Assembly: GCF_016583985.1 (NCBI RefSeq)
Contig: NZ_NRSD01000007.1
Location: 114,313-178,312, forward strand
Length of the DNA: 64,000 bases
Direction: 5' to 3'
Origin: Thiocapsa imhoffii
GTDB lineage: Bacteria > Pseudomonadota > Gammaproteobacteria > Chromatiales > Chromatiaceae
Part shown: positions 1 through 9,471 of the stretch, piece by piece
Position numbering within the stretch: the first letter of the stretch is position 1
Layout of the letters: every line of letters starts with the position of its first letter
Made by a program: the position numbers and the translations under genes
The notes under the pieces: model-generated
The model's input: only the letters and a program-made list of their open reading frames with translations
Databases searched by the model: none
Told to the model about the DNA's origin: nothing

Positions 1-2361
1 GGCTTTACCTCGGGGCTGGGTGACTACGGCGAGCTGAATCTATCCATCTCCACCGAGCAGGATACCCTCGCGCAGCTCGCCCGGCTGGTGCGCGGCCAAT
101 TGAGCGGGCTGATGCCGTATCAGGAAGACCAGGCGCTTGATGTCATGGGGGCGCAGGTGGTGAGTGAGGCCGAGGAGGTGATCGGGCTCTCGGCACTGCG
201 GGCGGTGGTGGGCGATGGTGAGCGGGTCCGCGAGGTGGTGGGCTTTGCGGCGATTCGTCGTGCCCTGGCGGTGCCTGCGGCGGCGATGTCGCAACTGCTG
301 CCGGTCGATTCGCTCTTGCATTGGTTCGCCGGGAGCGAGGTTTCGCAGCGGCCGGATCTGCTGCAGTTGTCGCTGATCCTGCGTGAGCAGGATGTGCCGT
401 TGGTGCAGGCGGTGGTGATCGAGTGCAAGTTTGCACAGTACAACGCAACGCATCTGGAGAAGGCGAGCGGTCAGGTTCAGGAGGGACTGGCGCACCTAAT
501 GCCGCTGCTGGCACCCAATCGAAATGATCTGCGTCGTGTGAGCTTCGACCGGCGCTACTGGTGGGCGCAGCTGCAGCGCACCGTGACGTCGCGCGCGGTC
601 GTCGATCTCAGCGAGGTGGAGTGGCGAAAACTCGATCTTGCCTTGGAGAAGCTCTCGGAGGGGTATTACGAGATCGCCTGGCAGGGCGCCATTTTCACCT
701 TCTGGACCAACGAGCCGGGCGCTGAGCCGGTACTGAACCGGATGAAGTTGCCGTTCGGAGTCGTGGAGCCGCCATTCGTCGCGCCGGATGACTTCGTGGT
801 CTGGCACATCGCCTTGGGCTACGAGGGACTCGCCAAGCTGTTCGGCGAGACGGAGCCAGCAGACCGGGTGGCCCTGGGCGAGACGCAGATCCGTCTGCGG
901 CCCACTGATCCGGGCGTAACCCAGACCGAGACCGAGACCGAGATCGTGCCTGAGCCTGAAACCGGTCCTGATTCAAGCCAGGTCGAATCGAGCCAGGCCG
1001 ATGATAACGTCGCGCCGGAGGTTCGCCATGACAAGCTGGTGACTGCCGAGGTCGTGAGCATCAGGTCTGGGCAGCGGGTGTCGTCCCCGCCGGGTGACTC
1101 CCAACGCGAGTCACGTCTTGATCCTGAGTCTGGGGCCGCGTCGGGTGCAGGGTCTGCTTATGAGCACAGTCACGAGCGTGACACGGGACTGGAGCCGGAA
1201 CGTCTTGTGGCCGAGACCATCATCACGCCCCGACCGGTTCCCGAACGCATCTTGATCGGGACGCGTAGCAATGGAGAGCCAGTCTATTGGCATTATGGTC
1301 ATCCCGATCTGCTCAACCGCCATCTGCTCGCGTTTGGCTCGCCAGGGTCGGGTAAGACTTATGGGATCCAGTGCCTGCTCGCTGAAATGGCGGTGCAGGG
1401 ACTGCATTCACTCATCATCGACTATACGGACGGGTTTTTACCAAAACAGGTTGAGACGCGCTTTACCGAGATCGCTAAGCCGAAAAGCCATTATGTTGTG
1501 CATGACAAGCTCCCTCTGAATCCATTTCGAAGGCAGCAGCAGGAGATCGACCCGGATCTTCCGCCGTATCGGGAGAGCCCTTATGACGTTGCCACACGCA
1601 TCGCGAGCATCTTCAAGTCGGTCTATGAAACCATGGGCGATCAGCAGCTCTCGGCATTGATTCGTGTCATCGAGAGTCAACTTGGCTTTCATCACGACTT
1701 GACCATCCAGAAAGTCCTGGCGGCGCTGCGGGAAGATAGTCAATATGGCGATCAACTCGCGAATAAAATCGAACCCTTCAGCAAATCCGAACCCTTCCGC
1801 GAGGGGTCCGAATCGGCTTGGGAAGAGATGCTTTCAGATCCTGATGCACGCGTTCAGATCCTCCAGCTCAAAGGATTGAGTAAGGAGATCCAGCGTCTTG
1901 TCACCGAGTTCGTGCTGTGGGATCTGTATGACTATGCGACGACCACTGGGAATCGACGTCGCCCAATCCCGGTCGTACTCGACGAGATCCAGAATCTCGA
2001 TCACCGTAGCGACTCACCCATCGACAAGATGCTGCGCGAGGGACGGAAATTCGGCCTCTCGATGATCCTCGCGACCCAGACCACCAGCCAATTCAACCAA
2101 GAGCAACGCGACCGGCTCTTCATGGCCGCTCATAAGCTCTTCTTCAAACCCGCCGAGACCGAGATCGACCGCTTCGCCACCCTCTTGAGCCAATCCACGG
2201 GCGACAGCAAGGCGGAATGGAGCCAGCGTCTCGCCAAGCTCTCCAAAGGACAATGCTGGTCACTCGGTGCTGTTCCAACCTCCAGCGGCGGTCTGCAGAC
2301 CAAGGCAATCCGAGTCCAGGTCACCGCATTGGAGGACCGAGGTTTCGGCCGCGGCGACTGA
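1..2361 (+). CDS. HerA/FtsK-type ATPase, DptH-like, 5' end outside window
   Basis: The reading frame is open from base 1, so the N-terminus lies outside the window; 786 residues are visible. The C-terminal half is a HerA/FtsK-type motor: Walker A GSPGSGKT near visible residue 446 and Walker B VVLDEIQ near 660. The stretch around them (IIDYTDGFLPKQVE) is like the ATPase part of DptH, a DNA phosphorothioation-dependent restriction protein; I recognise this by memory, not by search. The N-terminal visible part carries P118-D119, then E141-C-K143 after a hydrophobic run, the spacing of a PD-(D/E)XK nuclease core. Residues about 290-400 are a low-complexity acidic linker. It is the first visible gene of a same-strand defence operon. 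Inferred role: DNA-translocating motor, perhaps with nuclease, of an anti-phage complex. The family is fairly sure; the exact subfamily is not. Confidence 0.75.
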   Translation, partial: GFTSGLGDYGELNLSISTEQDTLAQLARLVRGQLSGLMPYQEDQALDVMGAQVVSEAEEVIGLSALRAVVGDGERVREVVGFAAIRRALAVPAAAMSQLLPVDSLLHWFAGSEVSQRPDLLQLSLILREQDVPLVQAVVIECKFAQYNATHLEKASGQVQEGLAHLMPLLAPNRNDLRRVSFDRRYWWAQLQRTVTSRAVVDLSEVEWRKLDLALEKLSEGYYEIAWQGAIFTFWTNEPGAEPVLNRMKLPFGVVEPPFVAPDDFVVWHIALGYEGLAKLFGETEPADRVALGETQIRLRPTDPGVTQTETETEIVPEPETGPDSSQVESSQADDNVAPEVRHDKLVTAEVVSIRSGQRVSSPPGDSQRESRLDPESGAASGAGSAYEHSHERDTGLEPERLVAETIITPRPVPERILIGTRSNGEPVYWHYGHPDLLNRHLLAFGSPGSGKTYGIQCLLAEMAVQGLHSLIIDYTDGFLPKQVETRFTEIAKPKSHYVVHDKLPLNPFRRQQQEIDPDLPPYRESPYDVATRIASIFKSVYETMGDQQLSALIRVIESQLGFHHDLTIQKVLAALREDSQYGDQLANKIEPFSKSEPFREGSESAWEEMLSDPDARVQILQLKGLSKEIQRLVTEFVLWDLYDYATTTGNRRRPIPVVLDEIQNLDHRSDSPIDKMLREGRKFGLSMILATQTTSQFNQEQRDRLFMAAHKLFFKPAETEIDRFATLLSQSTGDSKAEWSQRLAKLSKGQCWSLGAVPTSSGGLQTKAIRVQVTALEDRGFGRGD

Positions 2362-2424
2362 ACCCGAGTCCTGACGAATCATGACACATCAAGAACCCAG
2401 TCACCCTGCTCCAGGAGGCATCGA

Positions 2425-3234
2425 TTGAGCAATCTCGCGTCTTTCAAGAAGTCGGTCGACGCCCTGTCGCGGGCGCTGAAATCCTTTGGGCAGGAGCAAT
2501 CCCTAACGCTCGGCGAACGTGACGACGCACTCAAGGAGGCCCGTCAGGCGTGCGCGAACATCGATCTCGCGGCCTTGATCCAGGTCCTGGATGACGAGCA
2601 GGAGCGGGTTGCTCAAGAACTCGAGCAGGCGTTGTCATCGCGTCGCGAAACCCTGTTGAAGGCCGCGCGAGAGCAGTCGTTTCCGCACAAACGCTTCACG
2701 GATTACGATTATCTCGGACCCTTCAAGGTCTCCTATAAGGGACGCATGGTGCTGCTCGAGGTTGGCAGCGAGCGCTTCGATCGAATCGATGAGGCCGATG
2801 GCGCGTCACTCTTCAAACTCATTCGCCAACGTGCCAAGGATCTGGATGACGCCCCCTTCGTGCGCGAGGTGTTTTTCCAAACGCTCAAGGATGCCATTCG
2901 CTTCGCCAAGAGCACGGGGCAAGATCAAAACGGTCAGGTGCCCATCCGCACCCTCTATCCCTTGGTGGTGTTGGCCCGTCACAGCCGCTCCGAGTCGTTT
3001 TTGAAGAAGCCGGAGCAGCGGTCCTTCGATGATTATCCGCTGCCCCAGTTTCTCTATGACCTGGCTCGGTTCGGCCGTGATGGCTGGCGTTGTGGTGAGG
3101 AATTGCTGCGTACCCAAACCCCGAACATGGCGACCATCAGTCAGGGCAAGACCCTGATGTTGCCCGCGCTCGCGGCTCAGGACGGCAGCAACCATCGCAT
3201 TGCCATGCTCTGGATCGAGAAGCGCGAAGGATGA
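2425..3234 (+). CDS. Unknown protein of defence operon, coiled-coil N-terminus
   Basis: I do not recognise the family. The start is TTG, chosen because AGGAGG at 2413-2418 lies 6 bases upstream and the protein then begins cleanly. The 269 residues show a charged helical N-terminal third (about 1-90) likely to form a coiled coil, then a mixed alpha/beta region without membrane segments, signal peptide or a recognisable nucleotide-binding motif. The stop overlaps the next start (ATGA at 3231-3234), so it is translationally coupled to the following ATPase. Its place between the HerA-like motor and the BrxD-like ATPases suggests a structural or adaptor subunit of the same system; that is inference from context only. 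Confidence 0.7.
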   Translation: MSNLASFKKSVDALSRALKSFGQEQSLTLGERDDALKEARQACANIDLAALIQVLDDEQERVAQELEQALSSRRETLLKAAREQSFPHKRFTDYDYLGPFKVSYKGRMVLLEVGSERFDRIDEADGASLFKLIRQRAKDLDDAPFVREVFFQTLKDAIRFAKSTGQDQNGQVPIRTLYPLVVLARHSRSESFLKKPEQRSFDDYPLPQFLYDLARFGRDGWRCGEELLRTQTPNMATISQGKTLMLPALAAQDGSNHRIAMLWIEKREG

Positions 3235-4442
3235 CCGAACCCCTCGAAATCCTGGCGCATCTGGCGTGTTTCGGCACGCCACCGGATGCCCCGACGGCCT
3301 TCGATCTCGCGGTCGGGCTGGATCATTACCGTGCCCATCTCGAACGGGAAACCCTGCCGTTTCTGACCGGCGGTGGGTGCGTGCTGCAATTCGTCTACGG
3401 CCAATATGGACGCGGCAAGACGCATTTTCTGCAAACTGTTGCCGAATTGGCGCGACGGCAAGGTTTCGTGACGGCTTATGTGGATTGCCGCATGGGCCAT
3501 TCGCCTTTCAAGTCGTTGCAAGAGACCTACCAGATGATCGCCAGGGCGATGCAGGCGATGCGGTGCGACGAGGATCCAACGCCGCGACAGGGCGCGGCCA
3601 GTGTGATCGCAAACAGCCTCCAGGCATCCGGGCGGGATATCAACGCGCAACTGCAGGTGATTCGTGATGGCGCGGTGCTCTCCCCGGAGTTCCGCAATCT
3701 GGTGTCGGCCTATGCCACCACCTGTTGGTCTGGGCAGACGTCCTCCTCCCCAGAGGAGGAACTGATCGCACTCTTGCACGCGGATCCGAGCTATCGCTTG
3801 ACCCTGAGCTCGCTCTATCACACTCATCCCAGCTTGCCACGCCCAATCGGCAAGCTGGGGCGTCGCAATGCCGCCGTCTGGTTGCGCTCGTTGCTGGCGC
3901 TCCCGCGGTTGCTCGGCTACCCCGGATTGGTTCTGTTGTTCGATGAGACCGAGCGCGGGCATTCATTCGGAACCGGCTATTCGATCGCCCAACAACAGCA
4001 TCTTGCGAATCTGCGCAATTTTGTTGATCACATGGCCCTGGGGGCCTTTCGCGGGGTCTCGATTCATTATGCCGTTGTCGAGGATTTCATCGAACTGGCC
4101 CGCGAACGTTTGGAGGCACTGAGTCAGCGGATCGAGCGGGTCCGCGTGGAGCTCGATGAGCCGAGCGCGGCTCGGCGCGGAAATCCGCGGGCGGTGTGGG
4201 TCAGTCTCGACGAATTGACACAACCCTCACCACAGGACCCGACATTCTTCGTGCAACTCGGGGCAGGGATCATCGAGATCGGGCGGCAAGCGGGTTTGGC
4301 GGAAGCGCTCGTCCCGCACCTGGAGGCGCAATTCGTGCAGGAGGCGCGCTCTTCTGCCGAGTCGATCTTCGATGGTGTGGTGCGTGAATTCGTGAAATTC
4401 GCCGCGACGGCGGTGGCCCAGCAGGTGAAACACCATGTCTGA
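3231..4442 (+). CDS. BrxD-like P-loop ATPase (DUF2791 type), first of three
   Basis: A 403-residue ATPase with Walker A GQYGRGKTHF (Lys63) and Walker B LVLLFDE (Asp238, Glu239). The 'GKTHFL' loop, the short aliphatic Walker B and the overall length are those of the BREX ATP-binding proteins (BrxD, DUF2791). The start is the ATG in ATGA, sharing bases with the preceding stop; the last 8 bases overlap the next gene. No membrane segment. Inferred role: AAA-type ATPase subunit that works with the helicase and the large ATPase downstream in recognising or restricting foreign DNA. Family assignment is by motif recognition. Confidence 0.75.
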   Translation: MTEPLEILAHLACFGTPPDAPTAFDLAVGLDHYRAHLERETLPFLTGGGCVLQFVYGQYGRGKTHFLQTVAELARRQGFVTAYVDCRMGHSPFKSLQETYQMIARAMQAMRCDEDPTPRQGAASVIANSLQASGRDINAQLQVIRDGAVLSPEFRNLVSAYATTCWSGQTSSSPEEELIALLHADPSYRLTLSSLYHTHPSLPRPIGKLGRRNAAVWLRSLLALPRLLGYPGLVLLFDETERGHSFGTGYSIAQQQHLANLRNFVDHMALGAFRGVSIHYAVVEDFIELARERLEALSQRIERVRVELDEPSAARRGNPRAVWVSLDELTQPSPQDPTFFVQLGAGIIEIGRQAGLAEALVPHLEAQFVQEARSSAESIFDGVVREFVKFAATAVAQQVKHHV

Positions 4443-5745
4443 ATCCTCCCTCTCACAAGTGGATGCACTGCAACTCTGGGCGGTGCTGGGATCCGAAGGA
4501 AAGGCCACCACCGATCTGGGGATCGCACGTTCCTCGATTCCCGCCTATTCGGTGGGCGTCGAGGCGTGGTTGGATCGGCTGGCTCAGACCTATCTGCGCC
4601 AACTCTGCCGTAAGAATGCCCATTTCAAGGTCGTGATCGCGCCCTATGGCGGCGGCAAGACGCACTTTCTGATGTCGCTCGGGACTCGCGCGCTCGATGA
4701 GGGCTTCGCGGCGGCCTACATCGCCTGTGGTCCGGGCGCCAGTCTGGATCAGCCGCTCGATCTCTATCGCCAATTCGTCCGGCAACTGCGGTTACCGGGC
4801 GAGGAGACCGCACCCGGGATCCGCTCCCTGATCCGCGAGGTCGTGCGCTTCAAGCGCCAGCAGATGCAGGAGCATCAGGTTCCCAATCAGGAGGCCGCAT
4901 TCGATCAGTGGCTGCGGCACGTGCGCGATGAACCACATCCGGACAATGCGTTTGGGCGCGTGATGGTCGAGGCGCTGAAGGCGGCCTGGAATCCAGAGCT
5001 CGATGTGGTGGGTGACGCGGCCATCCGCTGGTTGCAAGGCGACCTGGAGACGCTGACGCGAGACGAGCGTCAGATCTTGCGTTTGGGACAGATCGCGGCG
5101 AATGCCCGGGCGGACTTCGGTCGCAATCTCCTGCTGTCGCTGGTTCGCTTCACGCGGGAGGCGGGTGTGCATGGGGTCGTGCTGCTCTTCGATGAGGTGG
5201 AGACCCTGTTCACGGCGCGCGGTAAATCGTTGCTGCGGGTGTTGTCCGCCATGCGCGTGCTCGTCGACCTGCCCACCGGCGTGCCAGGCGGCGTGCCGCT
5301 GTTCGGGGTCTTCTCGGCGGTGCCGGATGTCCTCAACGAGCTCAGTCGGTACCCGGCCTTGCAGCAGCGGCTCGCGGTGGTGGGGGCCTCGTTTGACGAG
5401 GGCAATGATTTCGCGGCCCAGTTGCTGCTCGAACGGCTCGATCGCCAGGATCATCTGCTCGGTGCGATCGGCATCCGCTTGATCGAAGTGGGGGAGCAGG
5501 CGCTGGGTATCCGCTTCGATCAGGAGCTGCAGCAGGCGAATGCGCTGCGACTCGCCGATGTGGCCGCGGAACGGAACCTGGAGGTCGATGCGCGACGGCT
5601 GTTCGTGAAGACCTGGGTCAATCTCCTGAACCTGCAACGGAATGAAGGCGAGCGGGCGTTTGGCGAAGCGGAACTCGCCCAGCGGTATCAGGGCTTCTTC
5701 GATGCGGTGAAGTCCTCGGATGCGGAGGAGGATGACGAGCCATGA
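4435..5745 (+). CDS. BrxD-like P-loop ATPase, second of three
   Basis: The 436 residues contain Walker A APYGGGKTHF (Lys75) and Walker B VVLLFDEVE (Asp253). The layout parallels the preceding gene: a short N-terminal region, Walker A within the first 80 residues, Walker B in the middle and a helical C-terminus ending in an acidic tail (DAEEDDE). It overlaps the previous gene by 8 bases and the next by 4, implying coupled translation and stoichiometric production. It is probably a diverged paralogue of its neighbours forming a hetero-oligomeric ATPase; that is inference. No nuclease or DNA-binding motif was recognised. Confidence 0.75.
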   Translation: MSESSLSQVDALQLWAVLGSEGKATTDLGIARSSIPAYSVGVEAWLDRLAQTYLRQLCRKNAHFKVVIAPYGGGKTHFLMSLGTRALDEGFAAAYIACGPGASLDQPLDLYRQFVRQLRLPGEETAPGIRSLIREVVRFKRQQMQEHQVPNQEAAFDQWLRHVRDEPHPDNAFGRVMVEALKAAWNPELDVVGDAAIRWLQGDLETLTRDERQILRLGQIAANARADFGRNLLLSLVRFTREAGVHGVVLLFDEVETLFTARGKSLLRVLSAMRVLVDLPTGVPGGVPLFGVFSAVPDVLNELSRYPALQQRLAVVGASFDEGNDFAAQLLLERLDRQDHLLGAIGIRLIEVGEQALGIRFDQELQQANALRLADVAAERNLEVDARRLFVKTWVNLLNLQRNEGERAFGEAELAQRYQGFFDAVKSSDAEEDDEP

Positions 5746-7256
5746 AGATCGGCGATGAGGTGTTTCATCGTGACTTTGGGCGCGGCAGGATTCTGAACCT
5801 CTATCCGGAGGGGCCGACCGCGATGGTGGATTTCGGTTACATGACCGATCTCGTGCTGCTCGCGGCATTGGATGATGCCTCGCTGCCGGGCGCTGACGTC
5901 GAGCAGGAGCCGGCCGCGGTTAACCCATCCTCCCCAGGCGCGGCGGCATCCGCGACGCGGCGTCCACCGGGCTACGGGGTGAACGGGACGTCGCGACGGG
6001 CAGCCGCTCATCCAAGCGCGGTATCGCGCGACGCGGTGGCGGAACCGGGATCAGGACGGATCGCGCATCCGCCCCCTGATGCGGTGGCGATGGGTAGAAT
6101 GGCAGACCGGTCGAGCCTATCAGCGCAGACCGTCGAGGCCCGGCGTGCGGTCATCGCGCTGCGTTTGGGGCAGGTGTTGGAGTCGCATGTTGATGATTTG
6201 AGCGTGGGTCTGAACGGCATCCTGGAGCGCTTCGATGCGACCCTGCGGCAGGCGGGCAAGCATCAACCCCAGACCCTGTTGATCGAGGGCGCCTGGGGGC
6301 AGGGGAAGACGCATCTGCTGACGGTGCTGACGGCCGCGGCGGTGCGACACGAGTTCGCGGTGTCCAGCGTGGTTCTCGATGGGGTCGCGACCACCCTCTC
6401 GGATCCGATGAAGCTGTTCGAGGCGATCACCAATGGGATCCGCTTTCCCGGTGATGCGCTCCCGGGCGGGCTATCGGTCAATCTGACCCGCGCGCGGCGC
6501 TCAGGTCACCTGGAACGACTGGGCCACCTGGGGGCCACGATGCTCGCTGAGGTGTTCGAGCAGATTCCACGCTCGGCGTTCGAGGAGTACGACGCGCTCC
6601 AGATCATCGAGGATTATCTGGGTCTGTTCCTGGCCCCGAGCGCCGCCAAGAATCGGCTTGCCGGGCTTGGCTTCAGAAACCTCCATCTCCCACCCCTGCG
6701 GGCGCGGGCTGTTGCCGAGTATGCCAGGCGGTTCTGCGATCTCTTGTCGAACTGGACCTGGCTGTGCGCGGTCGCGGGTGCCCGTGGTCTGGTCGTCATC
6801 CTGGATGAGTTGGACGTCGATTATGCGAGCACGGCACGACGCGGGGCACAGGCGCAGCGACTTCGTGAGCGCCGTCAGGATCTCTTGGAGCAGCTTGGGT
6901 GCTTGCGTGCGCAACGTATTCCCTTAGTCTTGGCATTCGCCTCCGCTCCTGCCGCGCCGGGGATCGATCCGGAACATGATGCCTCGCGGAACCTGCATGA
7001 CGTCATCGGGGGGGTGGACGACTCGGTCGTAGCCCCGGTCCCGAGTGAGGCCGATCTGCAGGAACTCGTGAAGAAGATCCTGGCGCTCTACCGCATCGCC
7101 TATCCAGAGGCGGTAGCGGGGACTCGCCAACAGGCGATGGCTGGACTGACGGATCGGTTGCTCACACAGTATCAACGCCAGGGCAATCCCGTGCCGCGCT
7201 ATTTCGTGCGCAGCACGCTTGAGTCGCTGGATCTGCTCACGACGCACGCGGATTGA
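5742..7256 (+). CDS. BrxD-like P-loop ATPase with N-terminal SH3/Tudor-like domain
   Basis: A 504-residue protein, third of the tandem ATPases. Residues 1-45 begin MKIGDEVFHRDFGRG and read like the small beta-barrel (CarD/TRCF or UvrD-tail Tudor fold) that contacts polymerase or nucleic acid; this is a pattern match only. Residues about 50-125 are a Pro/Ala/Arg-rich linker. The ATPase core follows with Walker A GAWGQGKTHL (Lys189) and Walker B VVILDELD (Asp355). The start is in an ATGA overlap with the previous stop. The extra N-terminal domain distinguishes it from the two upstream paralogues and may recruit the complex to DNA or transcription machinery. Confidence 0.72.
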   Translation: MKIGDEVFHRDFGRGRILNLYPEGPTAMVDFGYMTDLVLLAALDDASLPGADVEQEPAAVNPSSPGAAASATRRPPGYGVNGTSRRAAAHPSAVSRDAVAEPGSGRIAHPPPDAVAMGRMADRSSLSAQTVEARRAVIALRLGQVLESHVDDLSVGLNGILERFDATLRQAGKHQPQTLLIEGAWGQGKTHLLTVLTAAAVRHEFAVSSVVLDGVATTLSDPMKLFEAITNGIRFPGDALPGGLSVNLTRARRSGHLERLGHLGATMLAEVFEQIPRSAFEEYDALQIIEDYLGLFLAPSAAKNRLAGLGFRNLHLPPLRARAVAEYARRFCDLLSNWTWLCAVAGARGLVVILDELDVDYASTARRGAQAQRLRERRQDLLEQLGCLRAQRIPLVLAFASAPAAPGIDPEHDASRNLHDVIGGVDDSVVAPVPSEADLQELVKKILALYRIAYPEAVAGTRQQAMAGLTDRLLTQYQRQGNPVPRYFVRSTLESLDLLTTHAD

Positions 7257-7266
7257 GGCAGGGCTG

Positions 7267-9453
7267 ATGTCTGAGCCATGCGGGAGCAGCACTTCCGAGA
7301 CGCCCGTGAACGACCCCTCGCGAACGCCCTCCAATCGGGCCTTGCTCGAACGACTGGGGCCGGTTGGCCGGGTCTTTTTCGGACAGCGGTTCCAGGCGCT
7401 GACCGAGATCCAGCGTCAGGCGATCGAACCCATCCTGGCGGGCCACAGCCTTTTGGTGACGGCCGCGACAGCAGCGGGGAAGACCGAGGCGATCTGTGCC
7501 CCGCTGATCGCGCGGCTGCGCCAGTCGCCAGCCCCGCGGACCCCAAGGATTCGGATGCTGGTCATCGCGCCGACCCGGGCGCTGGTCAATGATCTCGCGG
7601 CACGTCTGAGTGGACCGCTCGCCGATCTCGGCTGGGCCTGCGGACGGCAGACGAGTGATCATCGCGACAAAAAGCGCCACCCCGAGGTCTTGGTCACAAC
7701 CCCAGAATCACTAGATTCGATGTTGGTCCGCGATGGCGTGGTGCGAGAGGCGCGGACGGTGGATCACTTGCTGGCTGGGGTCGAGGCGGTCTTCATCGAT
7801 GAAGTCCACCTTTTTGCGGGATCATCACGAGGCGATCAGCTCATGTGGCTGCTGCAGCGGCTGCGGCTGTTGCGAAGTTTCGCCCATGAGAATGGACTCA
7901 CCCCCACCGCGGATCTCCAGCTCTGCGGTGGCAGCGCGACGGTCGCCGCGCCCGAGCGGGTCGCGCAACGCCTCCTTGGGGCCACGGCGCGGACCCTATG
8001 CGTGGCGGGGTTTCGGCCGTTGGAGATGTTTTGTCTGGAGCAGGAGCAGTGGCTCGCGATCGAACCGGGTTTCAGCGCCACCAACATCCGCGACCTGATC
8101 ACCGTGATCGGTGCCGGGACGGATGCCAGCGCGATGGCTGAGCGCATCTGGCAGATCTTGCGCGCCTCCCCCGAGGAGCAGGGGATCTGCCGGAAGCTGC
8201 TCGTGTTCGTACCCACCCGCCGGCTGTGCGATCAATTGTCCGTGGTGCTGCGCGAGGTGCTGACACGGCGCCGTGCGATGCGCGTCTTCGGCCACCACGG
8301 AAGTTTGGAACGGAGTGCGCGCGAGCAGGCCGAGGCCGGTTTTGCCGCGGCACGCGACGCGGTGCTGGTCGCGACGACGACCCTTGAGGTGGGCGTTGAC
8401 ATCGGCGACGTCGATGCCGTTGTGCTGGTTGGACCACCACCGGATACGAGCTCGCTGCTGCAACGGGTTGGGCGTGCGGGCCGGTGCAGCGGCATCACCC
8501 GCATCCTGCCGATCGCGCGGGATCACATCGAGCGCGCGGCCTTCGGGAGCCTTTTGGCGAAGGCGCGCGATGGCCGATTGGATGAGGCCCGCGATGCCCG
8601 CCGCTGGTCGGTCTTCGTGCAGCAAAGCGCCAGCTATATCGCGCAGACCCCGAGGAAACGCCGCGGCCGTAAGTCCCTGCTGGCGTTGGCGCAGGCGGTC
8701 TGGCCGGATCGGGACACGGCCGAACGCATTCTCGATCATCTCTGCCGTGAGGATCATCTGGTCGCTACCGGCAATCATCTGAGTCTTGGCGAGGACTGGA
8801 GCGATCGATTGGGGGAGGGCGGTGGTGATTTTCATGGCAACCTGGATGCGGATCGGGTTGGGCGTCCGGTCGTGGATGTCTCGACCGGTGAGGTACTCGC
8901 CTATGTCCAGGGCGCGGAGAGTACCTCTGGGACGATCCAGCTTGGCGGACAACGCTGGTCCGTGGTGAGTGAGTCGGGCGAAATCCTGCTCAAGTCGACC
9001 CAAGGCGGTGGTCCCGCCGAGACCATGCGGTATGGCTCGCGGCGTGCGCCGACACGCCATGCCTTTGCGTGCCATGTCCTGGCCGGACTTGGTTATGCGC
9101 CCGAGGATGCGCCCGTAATCAAGGGTGGCGGGCGATCACTCTGGTGGCACTGTGGCGGCAGCGCCTATGAACGGGTCTTATTGCAATTGTTGCCGGATCA
9201 GGGGGCGGTCAAGGGGTTGGAAGGCCTCGCGCTCACCGAGCCGCCCGAGCCGGATCAACTCGCGCGTCTCGCGCAAGACGAGGCCTTCATTCGCGGGGTC
9301 ATCGCAAAGATGACGAGTGCGCTCAGTTCCGTCATGGCACCTGGACCTTGGCATGCCTTGTTACCGGATCAGGTCCAACGTGAGGTGGTCATGGACCTCT
9401 TCGGGGTCGATGCATTCATTCAATGGCTGCGCACGCGGCGACTGTGTCACTGA
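7267..9453 (+). CDS. DEVH-box superfamily 2 helicase of defence operon
   Basis: A 728-residue SF2 helicase. Motif I is AATAAGKTEA (Lys72), motif II is DEVH (Asp178), and motifs V/VI appear as TTTLEVGVDIGDVD followed by LLQRVGRAGR, so both RecA-like lobes are intact. The C-terminal 250 residues have no motif I recognise. I chose ATG 7267, after a purine-rich AGGCAGGG, over an in-frame TTG at 7219 that would overlap the upstream gene. Similar helicases accompany BREX type 2/3 and phosphorothioation-linked restriction modules. Expected role: ATP-driven DNA unwinding or translocation during restriction. Helicase assignment is firm; system membership is from context. Confidence 0.85.
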   Translation: MSEPCGSSTSETPVNDPSRTPSNRALLERLGPVGRVFFGQRFQALTEIQRQAIEPILAGHSLLVTAATAAGKTEAICAPLIARLRQSPAPRTPRIRMLVIAPTRALVNDLAARLSGPLADLGWACGRQTSDHRDKKRHPEVLVTTPESLDSMLVRDGVVREARTVDHLLAGVEAVFIDEVHLFAGSSRGDQLMWLLQRLRLLRSFAHENGLTPTADLQLCGGSATVAAPERVAQRLLGATARTLCVAGFRPLEMFCLEQEQWLAIEPGFSATNIRDLITVIGAGTDASAMAERIWQILRASPEEQGICRKLLVFVPTRRLCDQLSVVLREVLTRRRAMRVFGHHGSLERSAREQAEAGFAAARDAVLVATTTLEVGVDIGDVDAVVLVGPPPDTSSLLQRVGRAGRCSGITRILPIARDHIERAAFGSLLAKARDGRLDEARDARRWSVFVQQSASYIAQTPRKRRGRKSLLALAQAVWPDRDTAERILDHLCREDHLVATGNHLSLGEDWSDRLGEGGGDFHGNLDADRVGRPVVDVSTGEVLAYVQGAESTSGTIQLGGQRWSVVSESGEILLKSTQGGGPAETMRYGSRRAPTRHAFACHVLAGLGYAPEDAPVIKGGGRSLWWHCGGSAYERVLLQLLPDQGAVKGLEGLALTEPPEPDQLARLAQDEAFIRGVIAKMTSALSSVMAPGPWHALLPDQVQREVVMDLFGVDAFIQWLRTRRLCH

Positions 9454-9471
9454 CCACGGGAGGGATCTGCC

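Noticed and set aside
900..1200. Short ACCGAG-type repeat in the HerA-like gene as a tandem repeat element
   Set aside because: It encodes a Thr/Glu-rich linker and is simple codon repetition, not a separate element.
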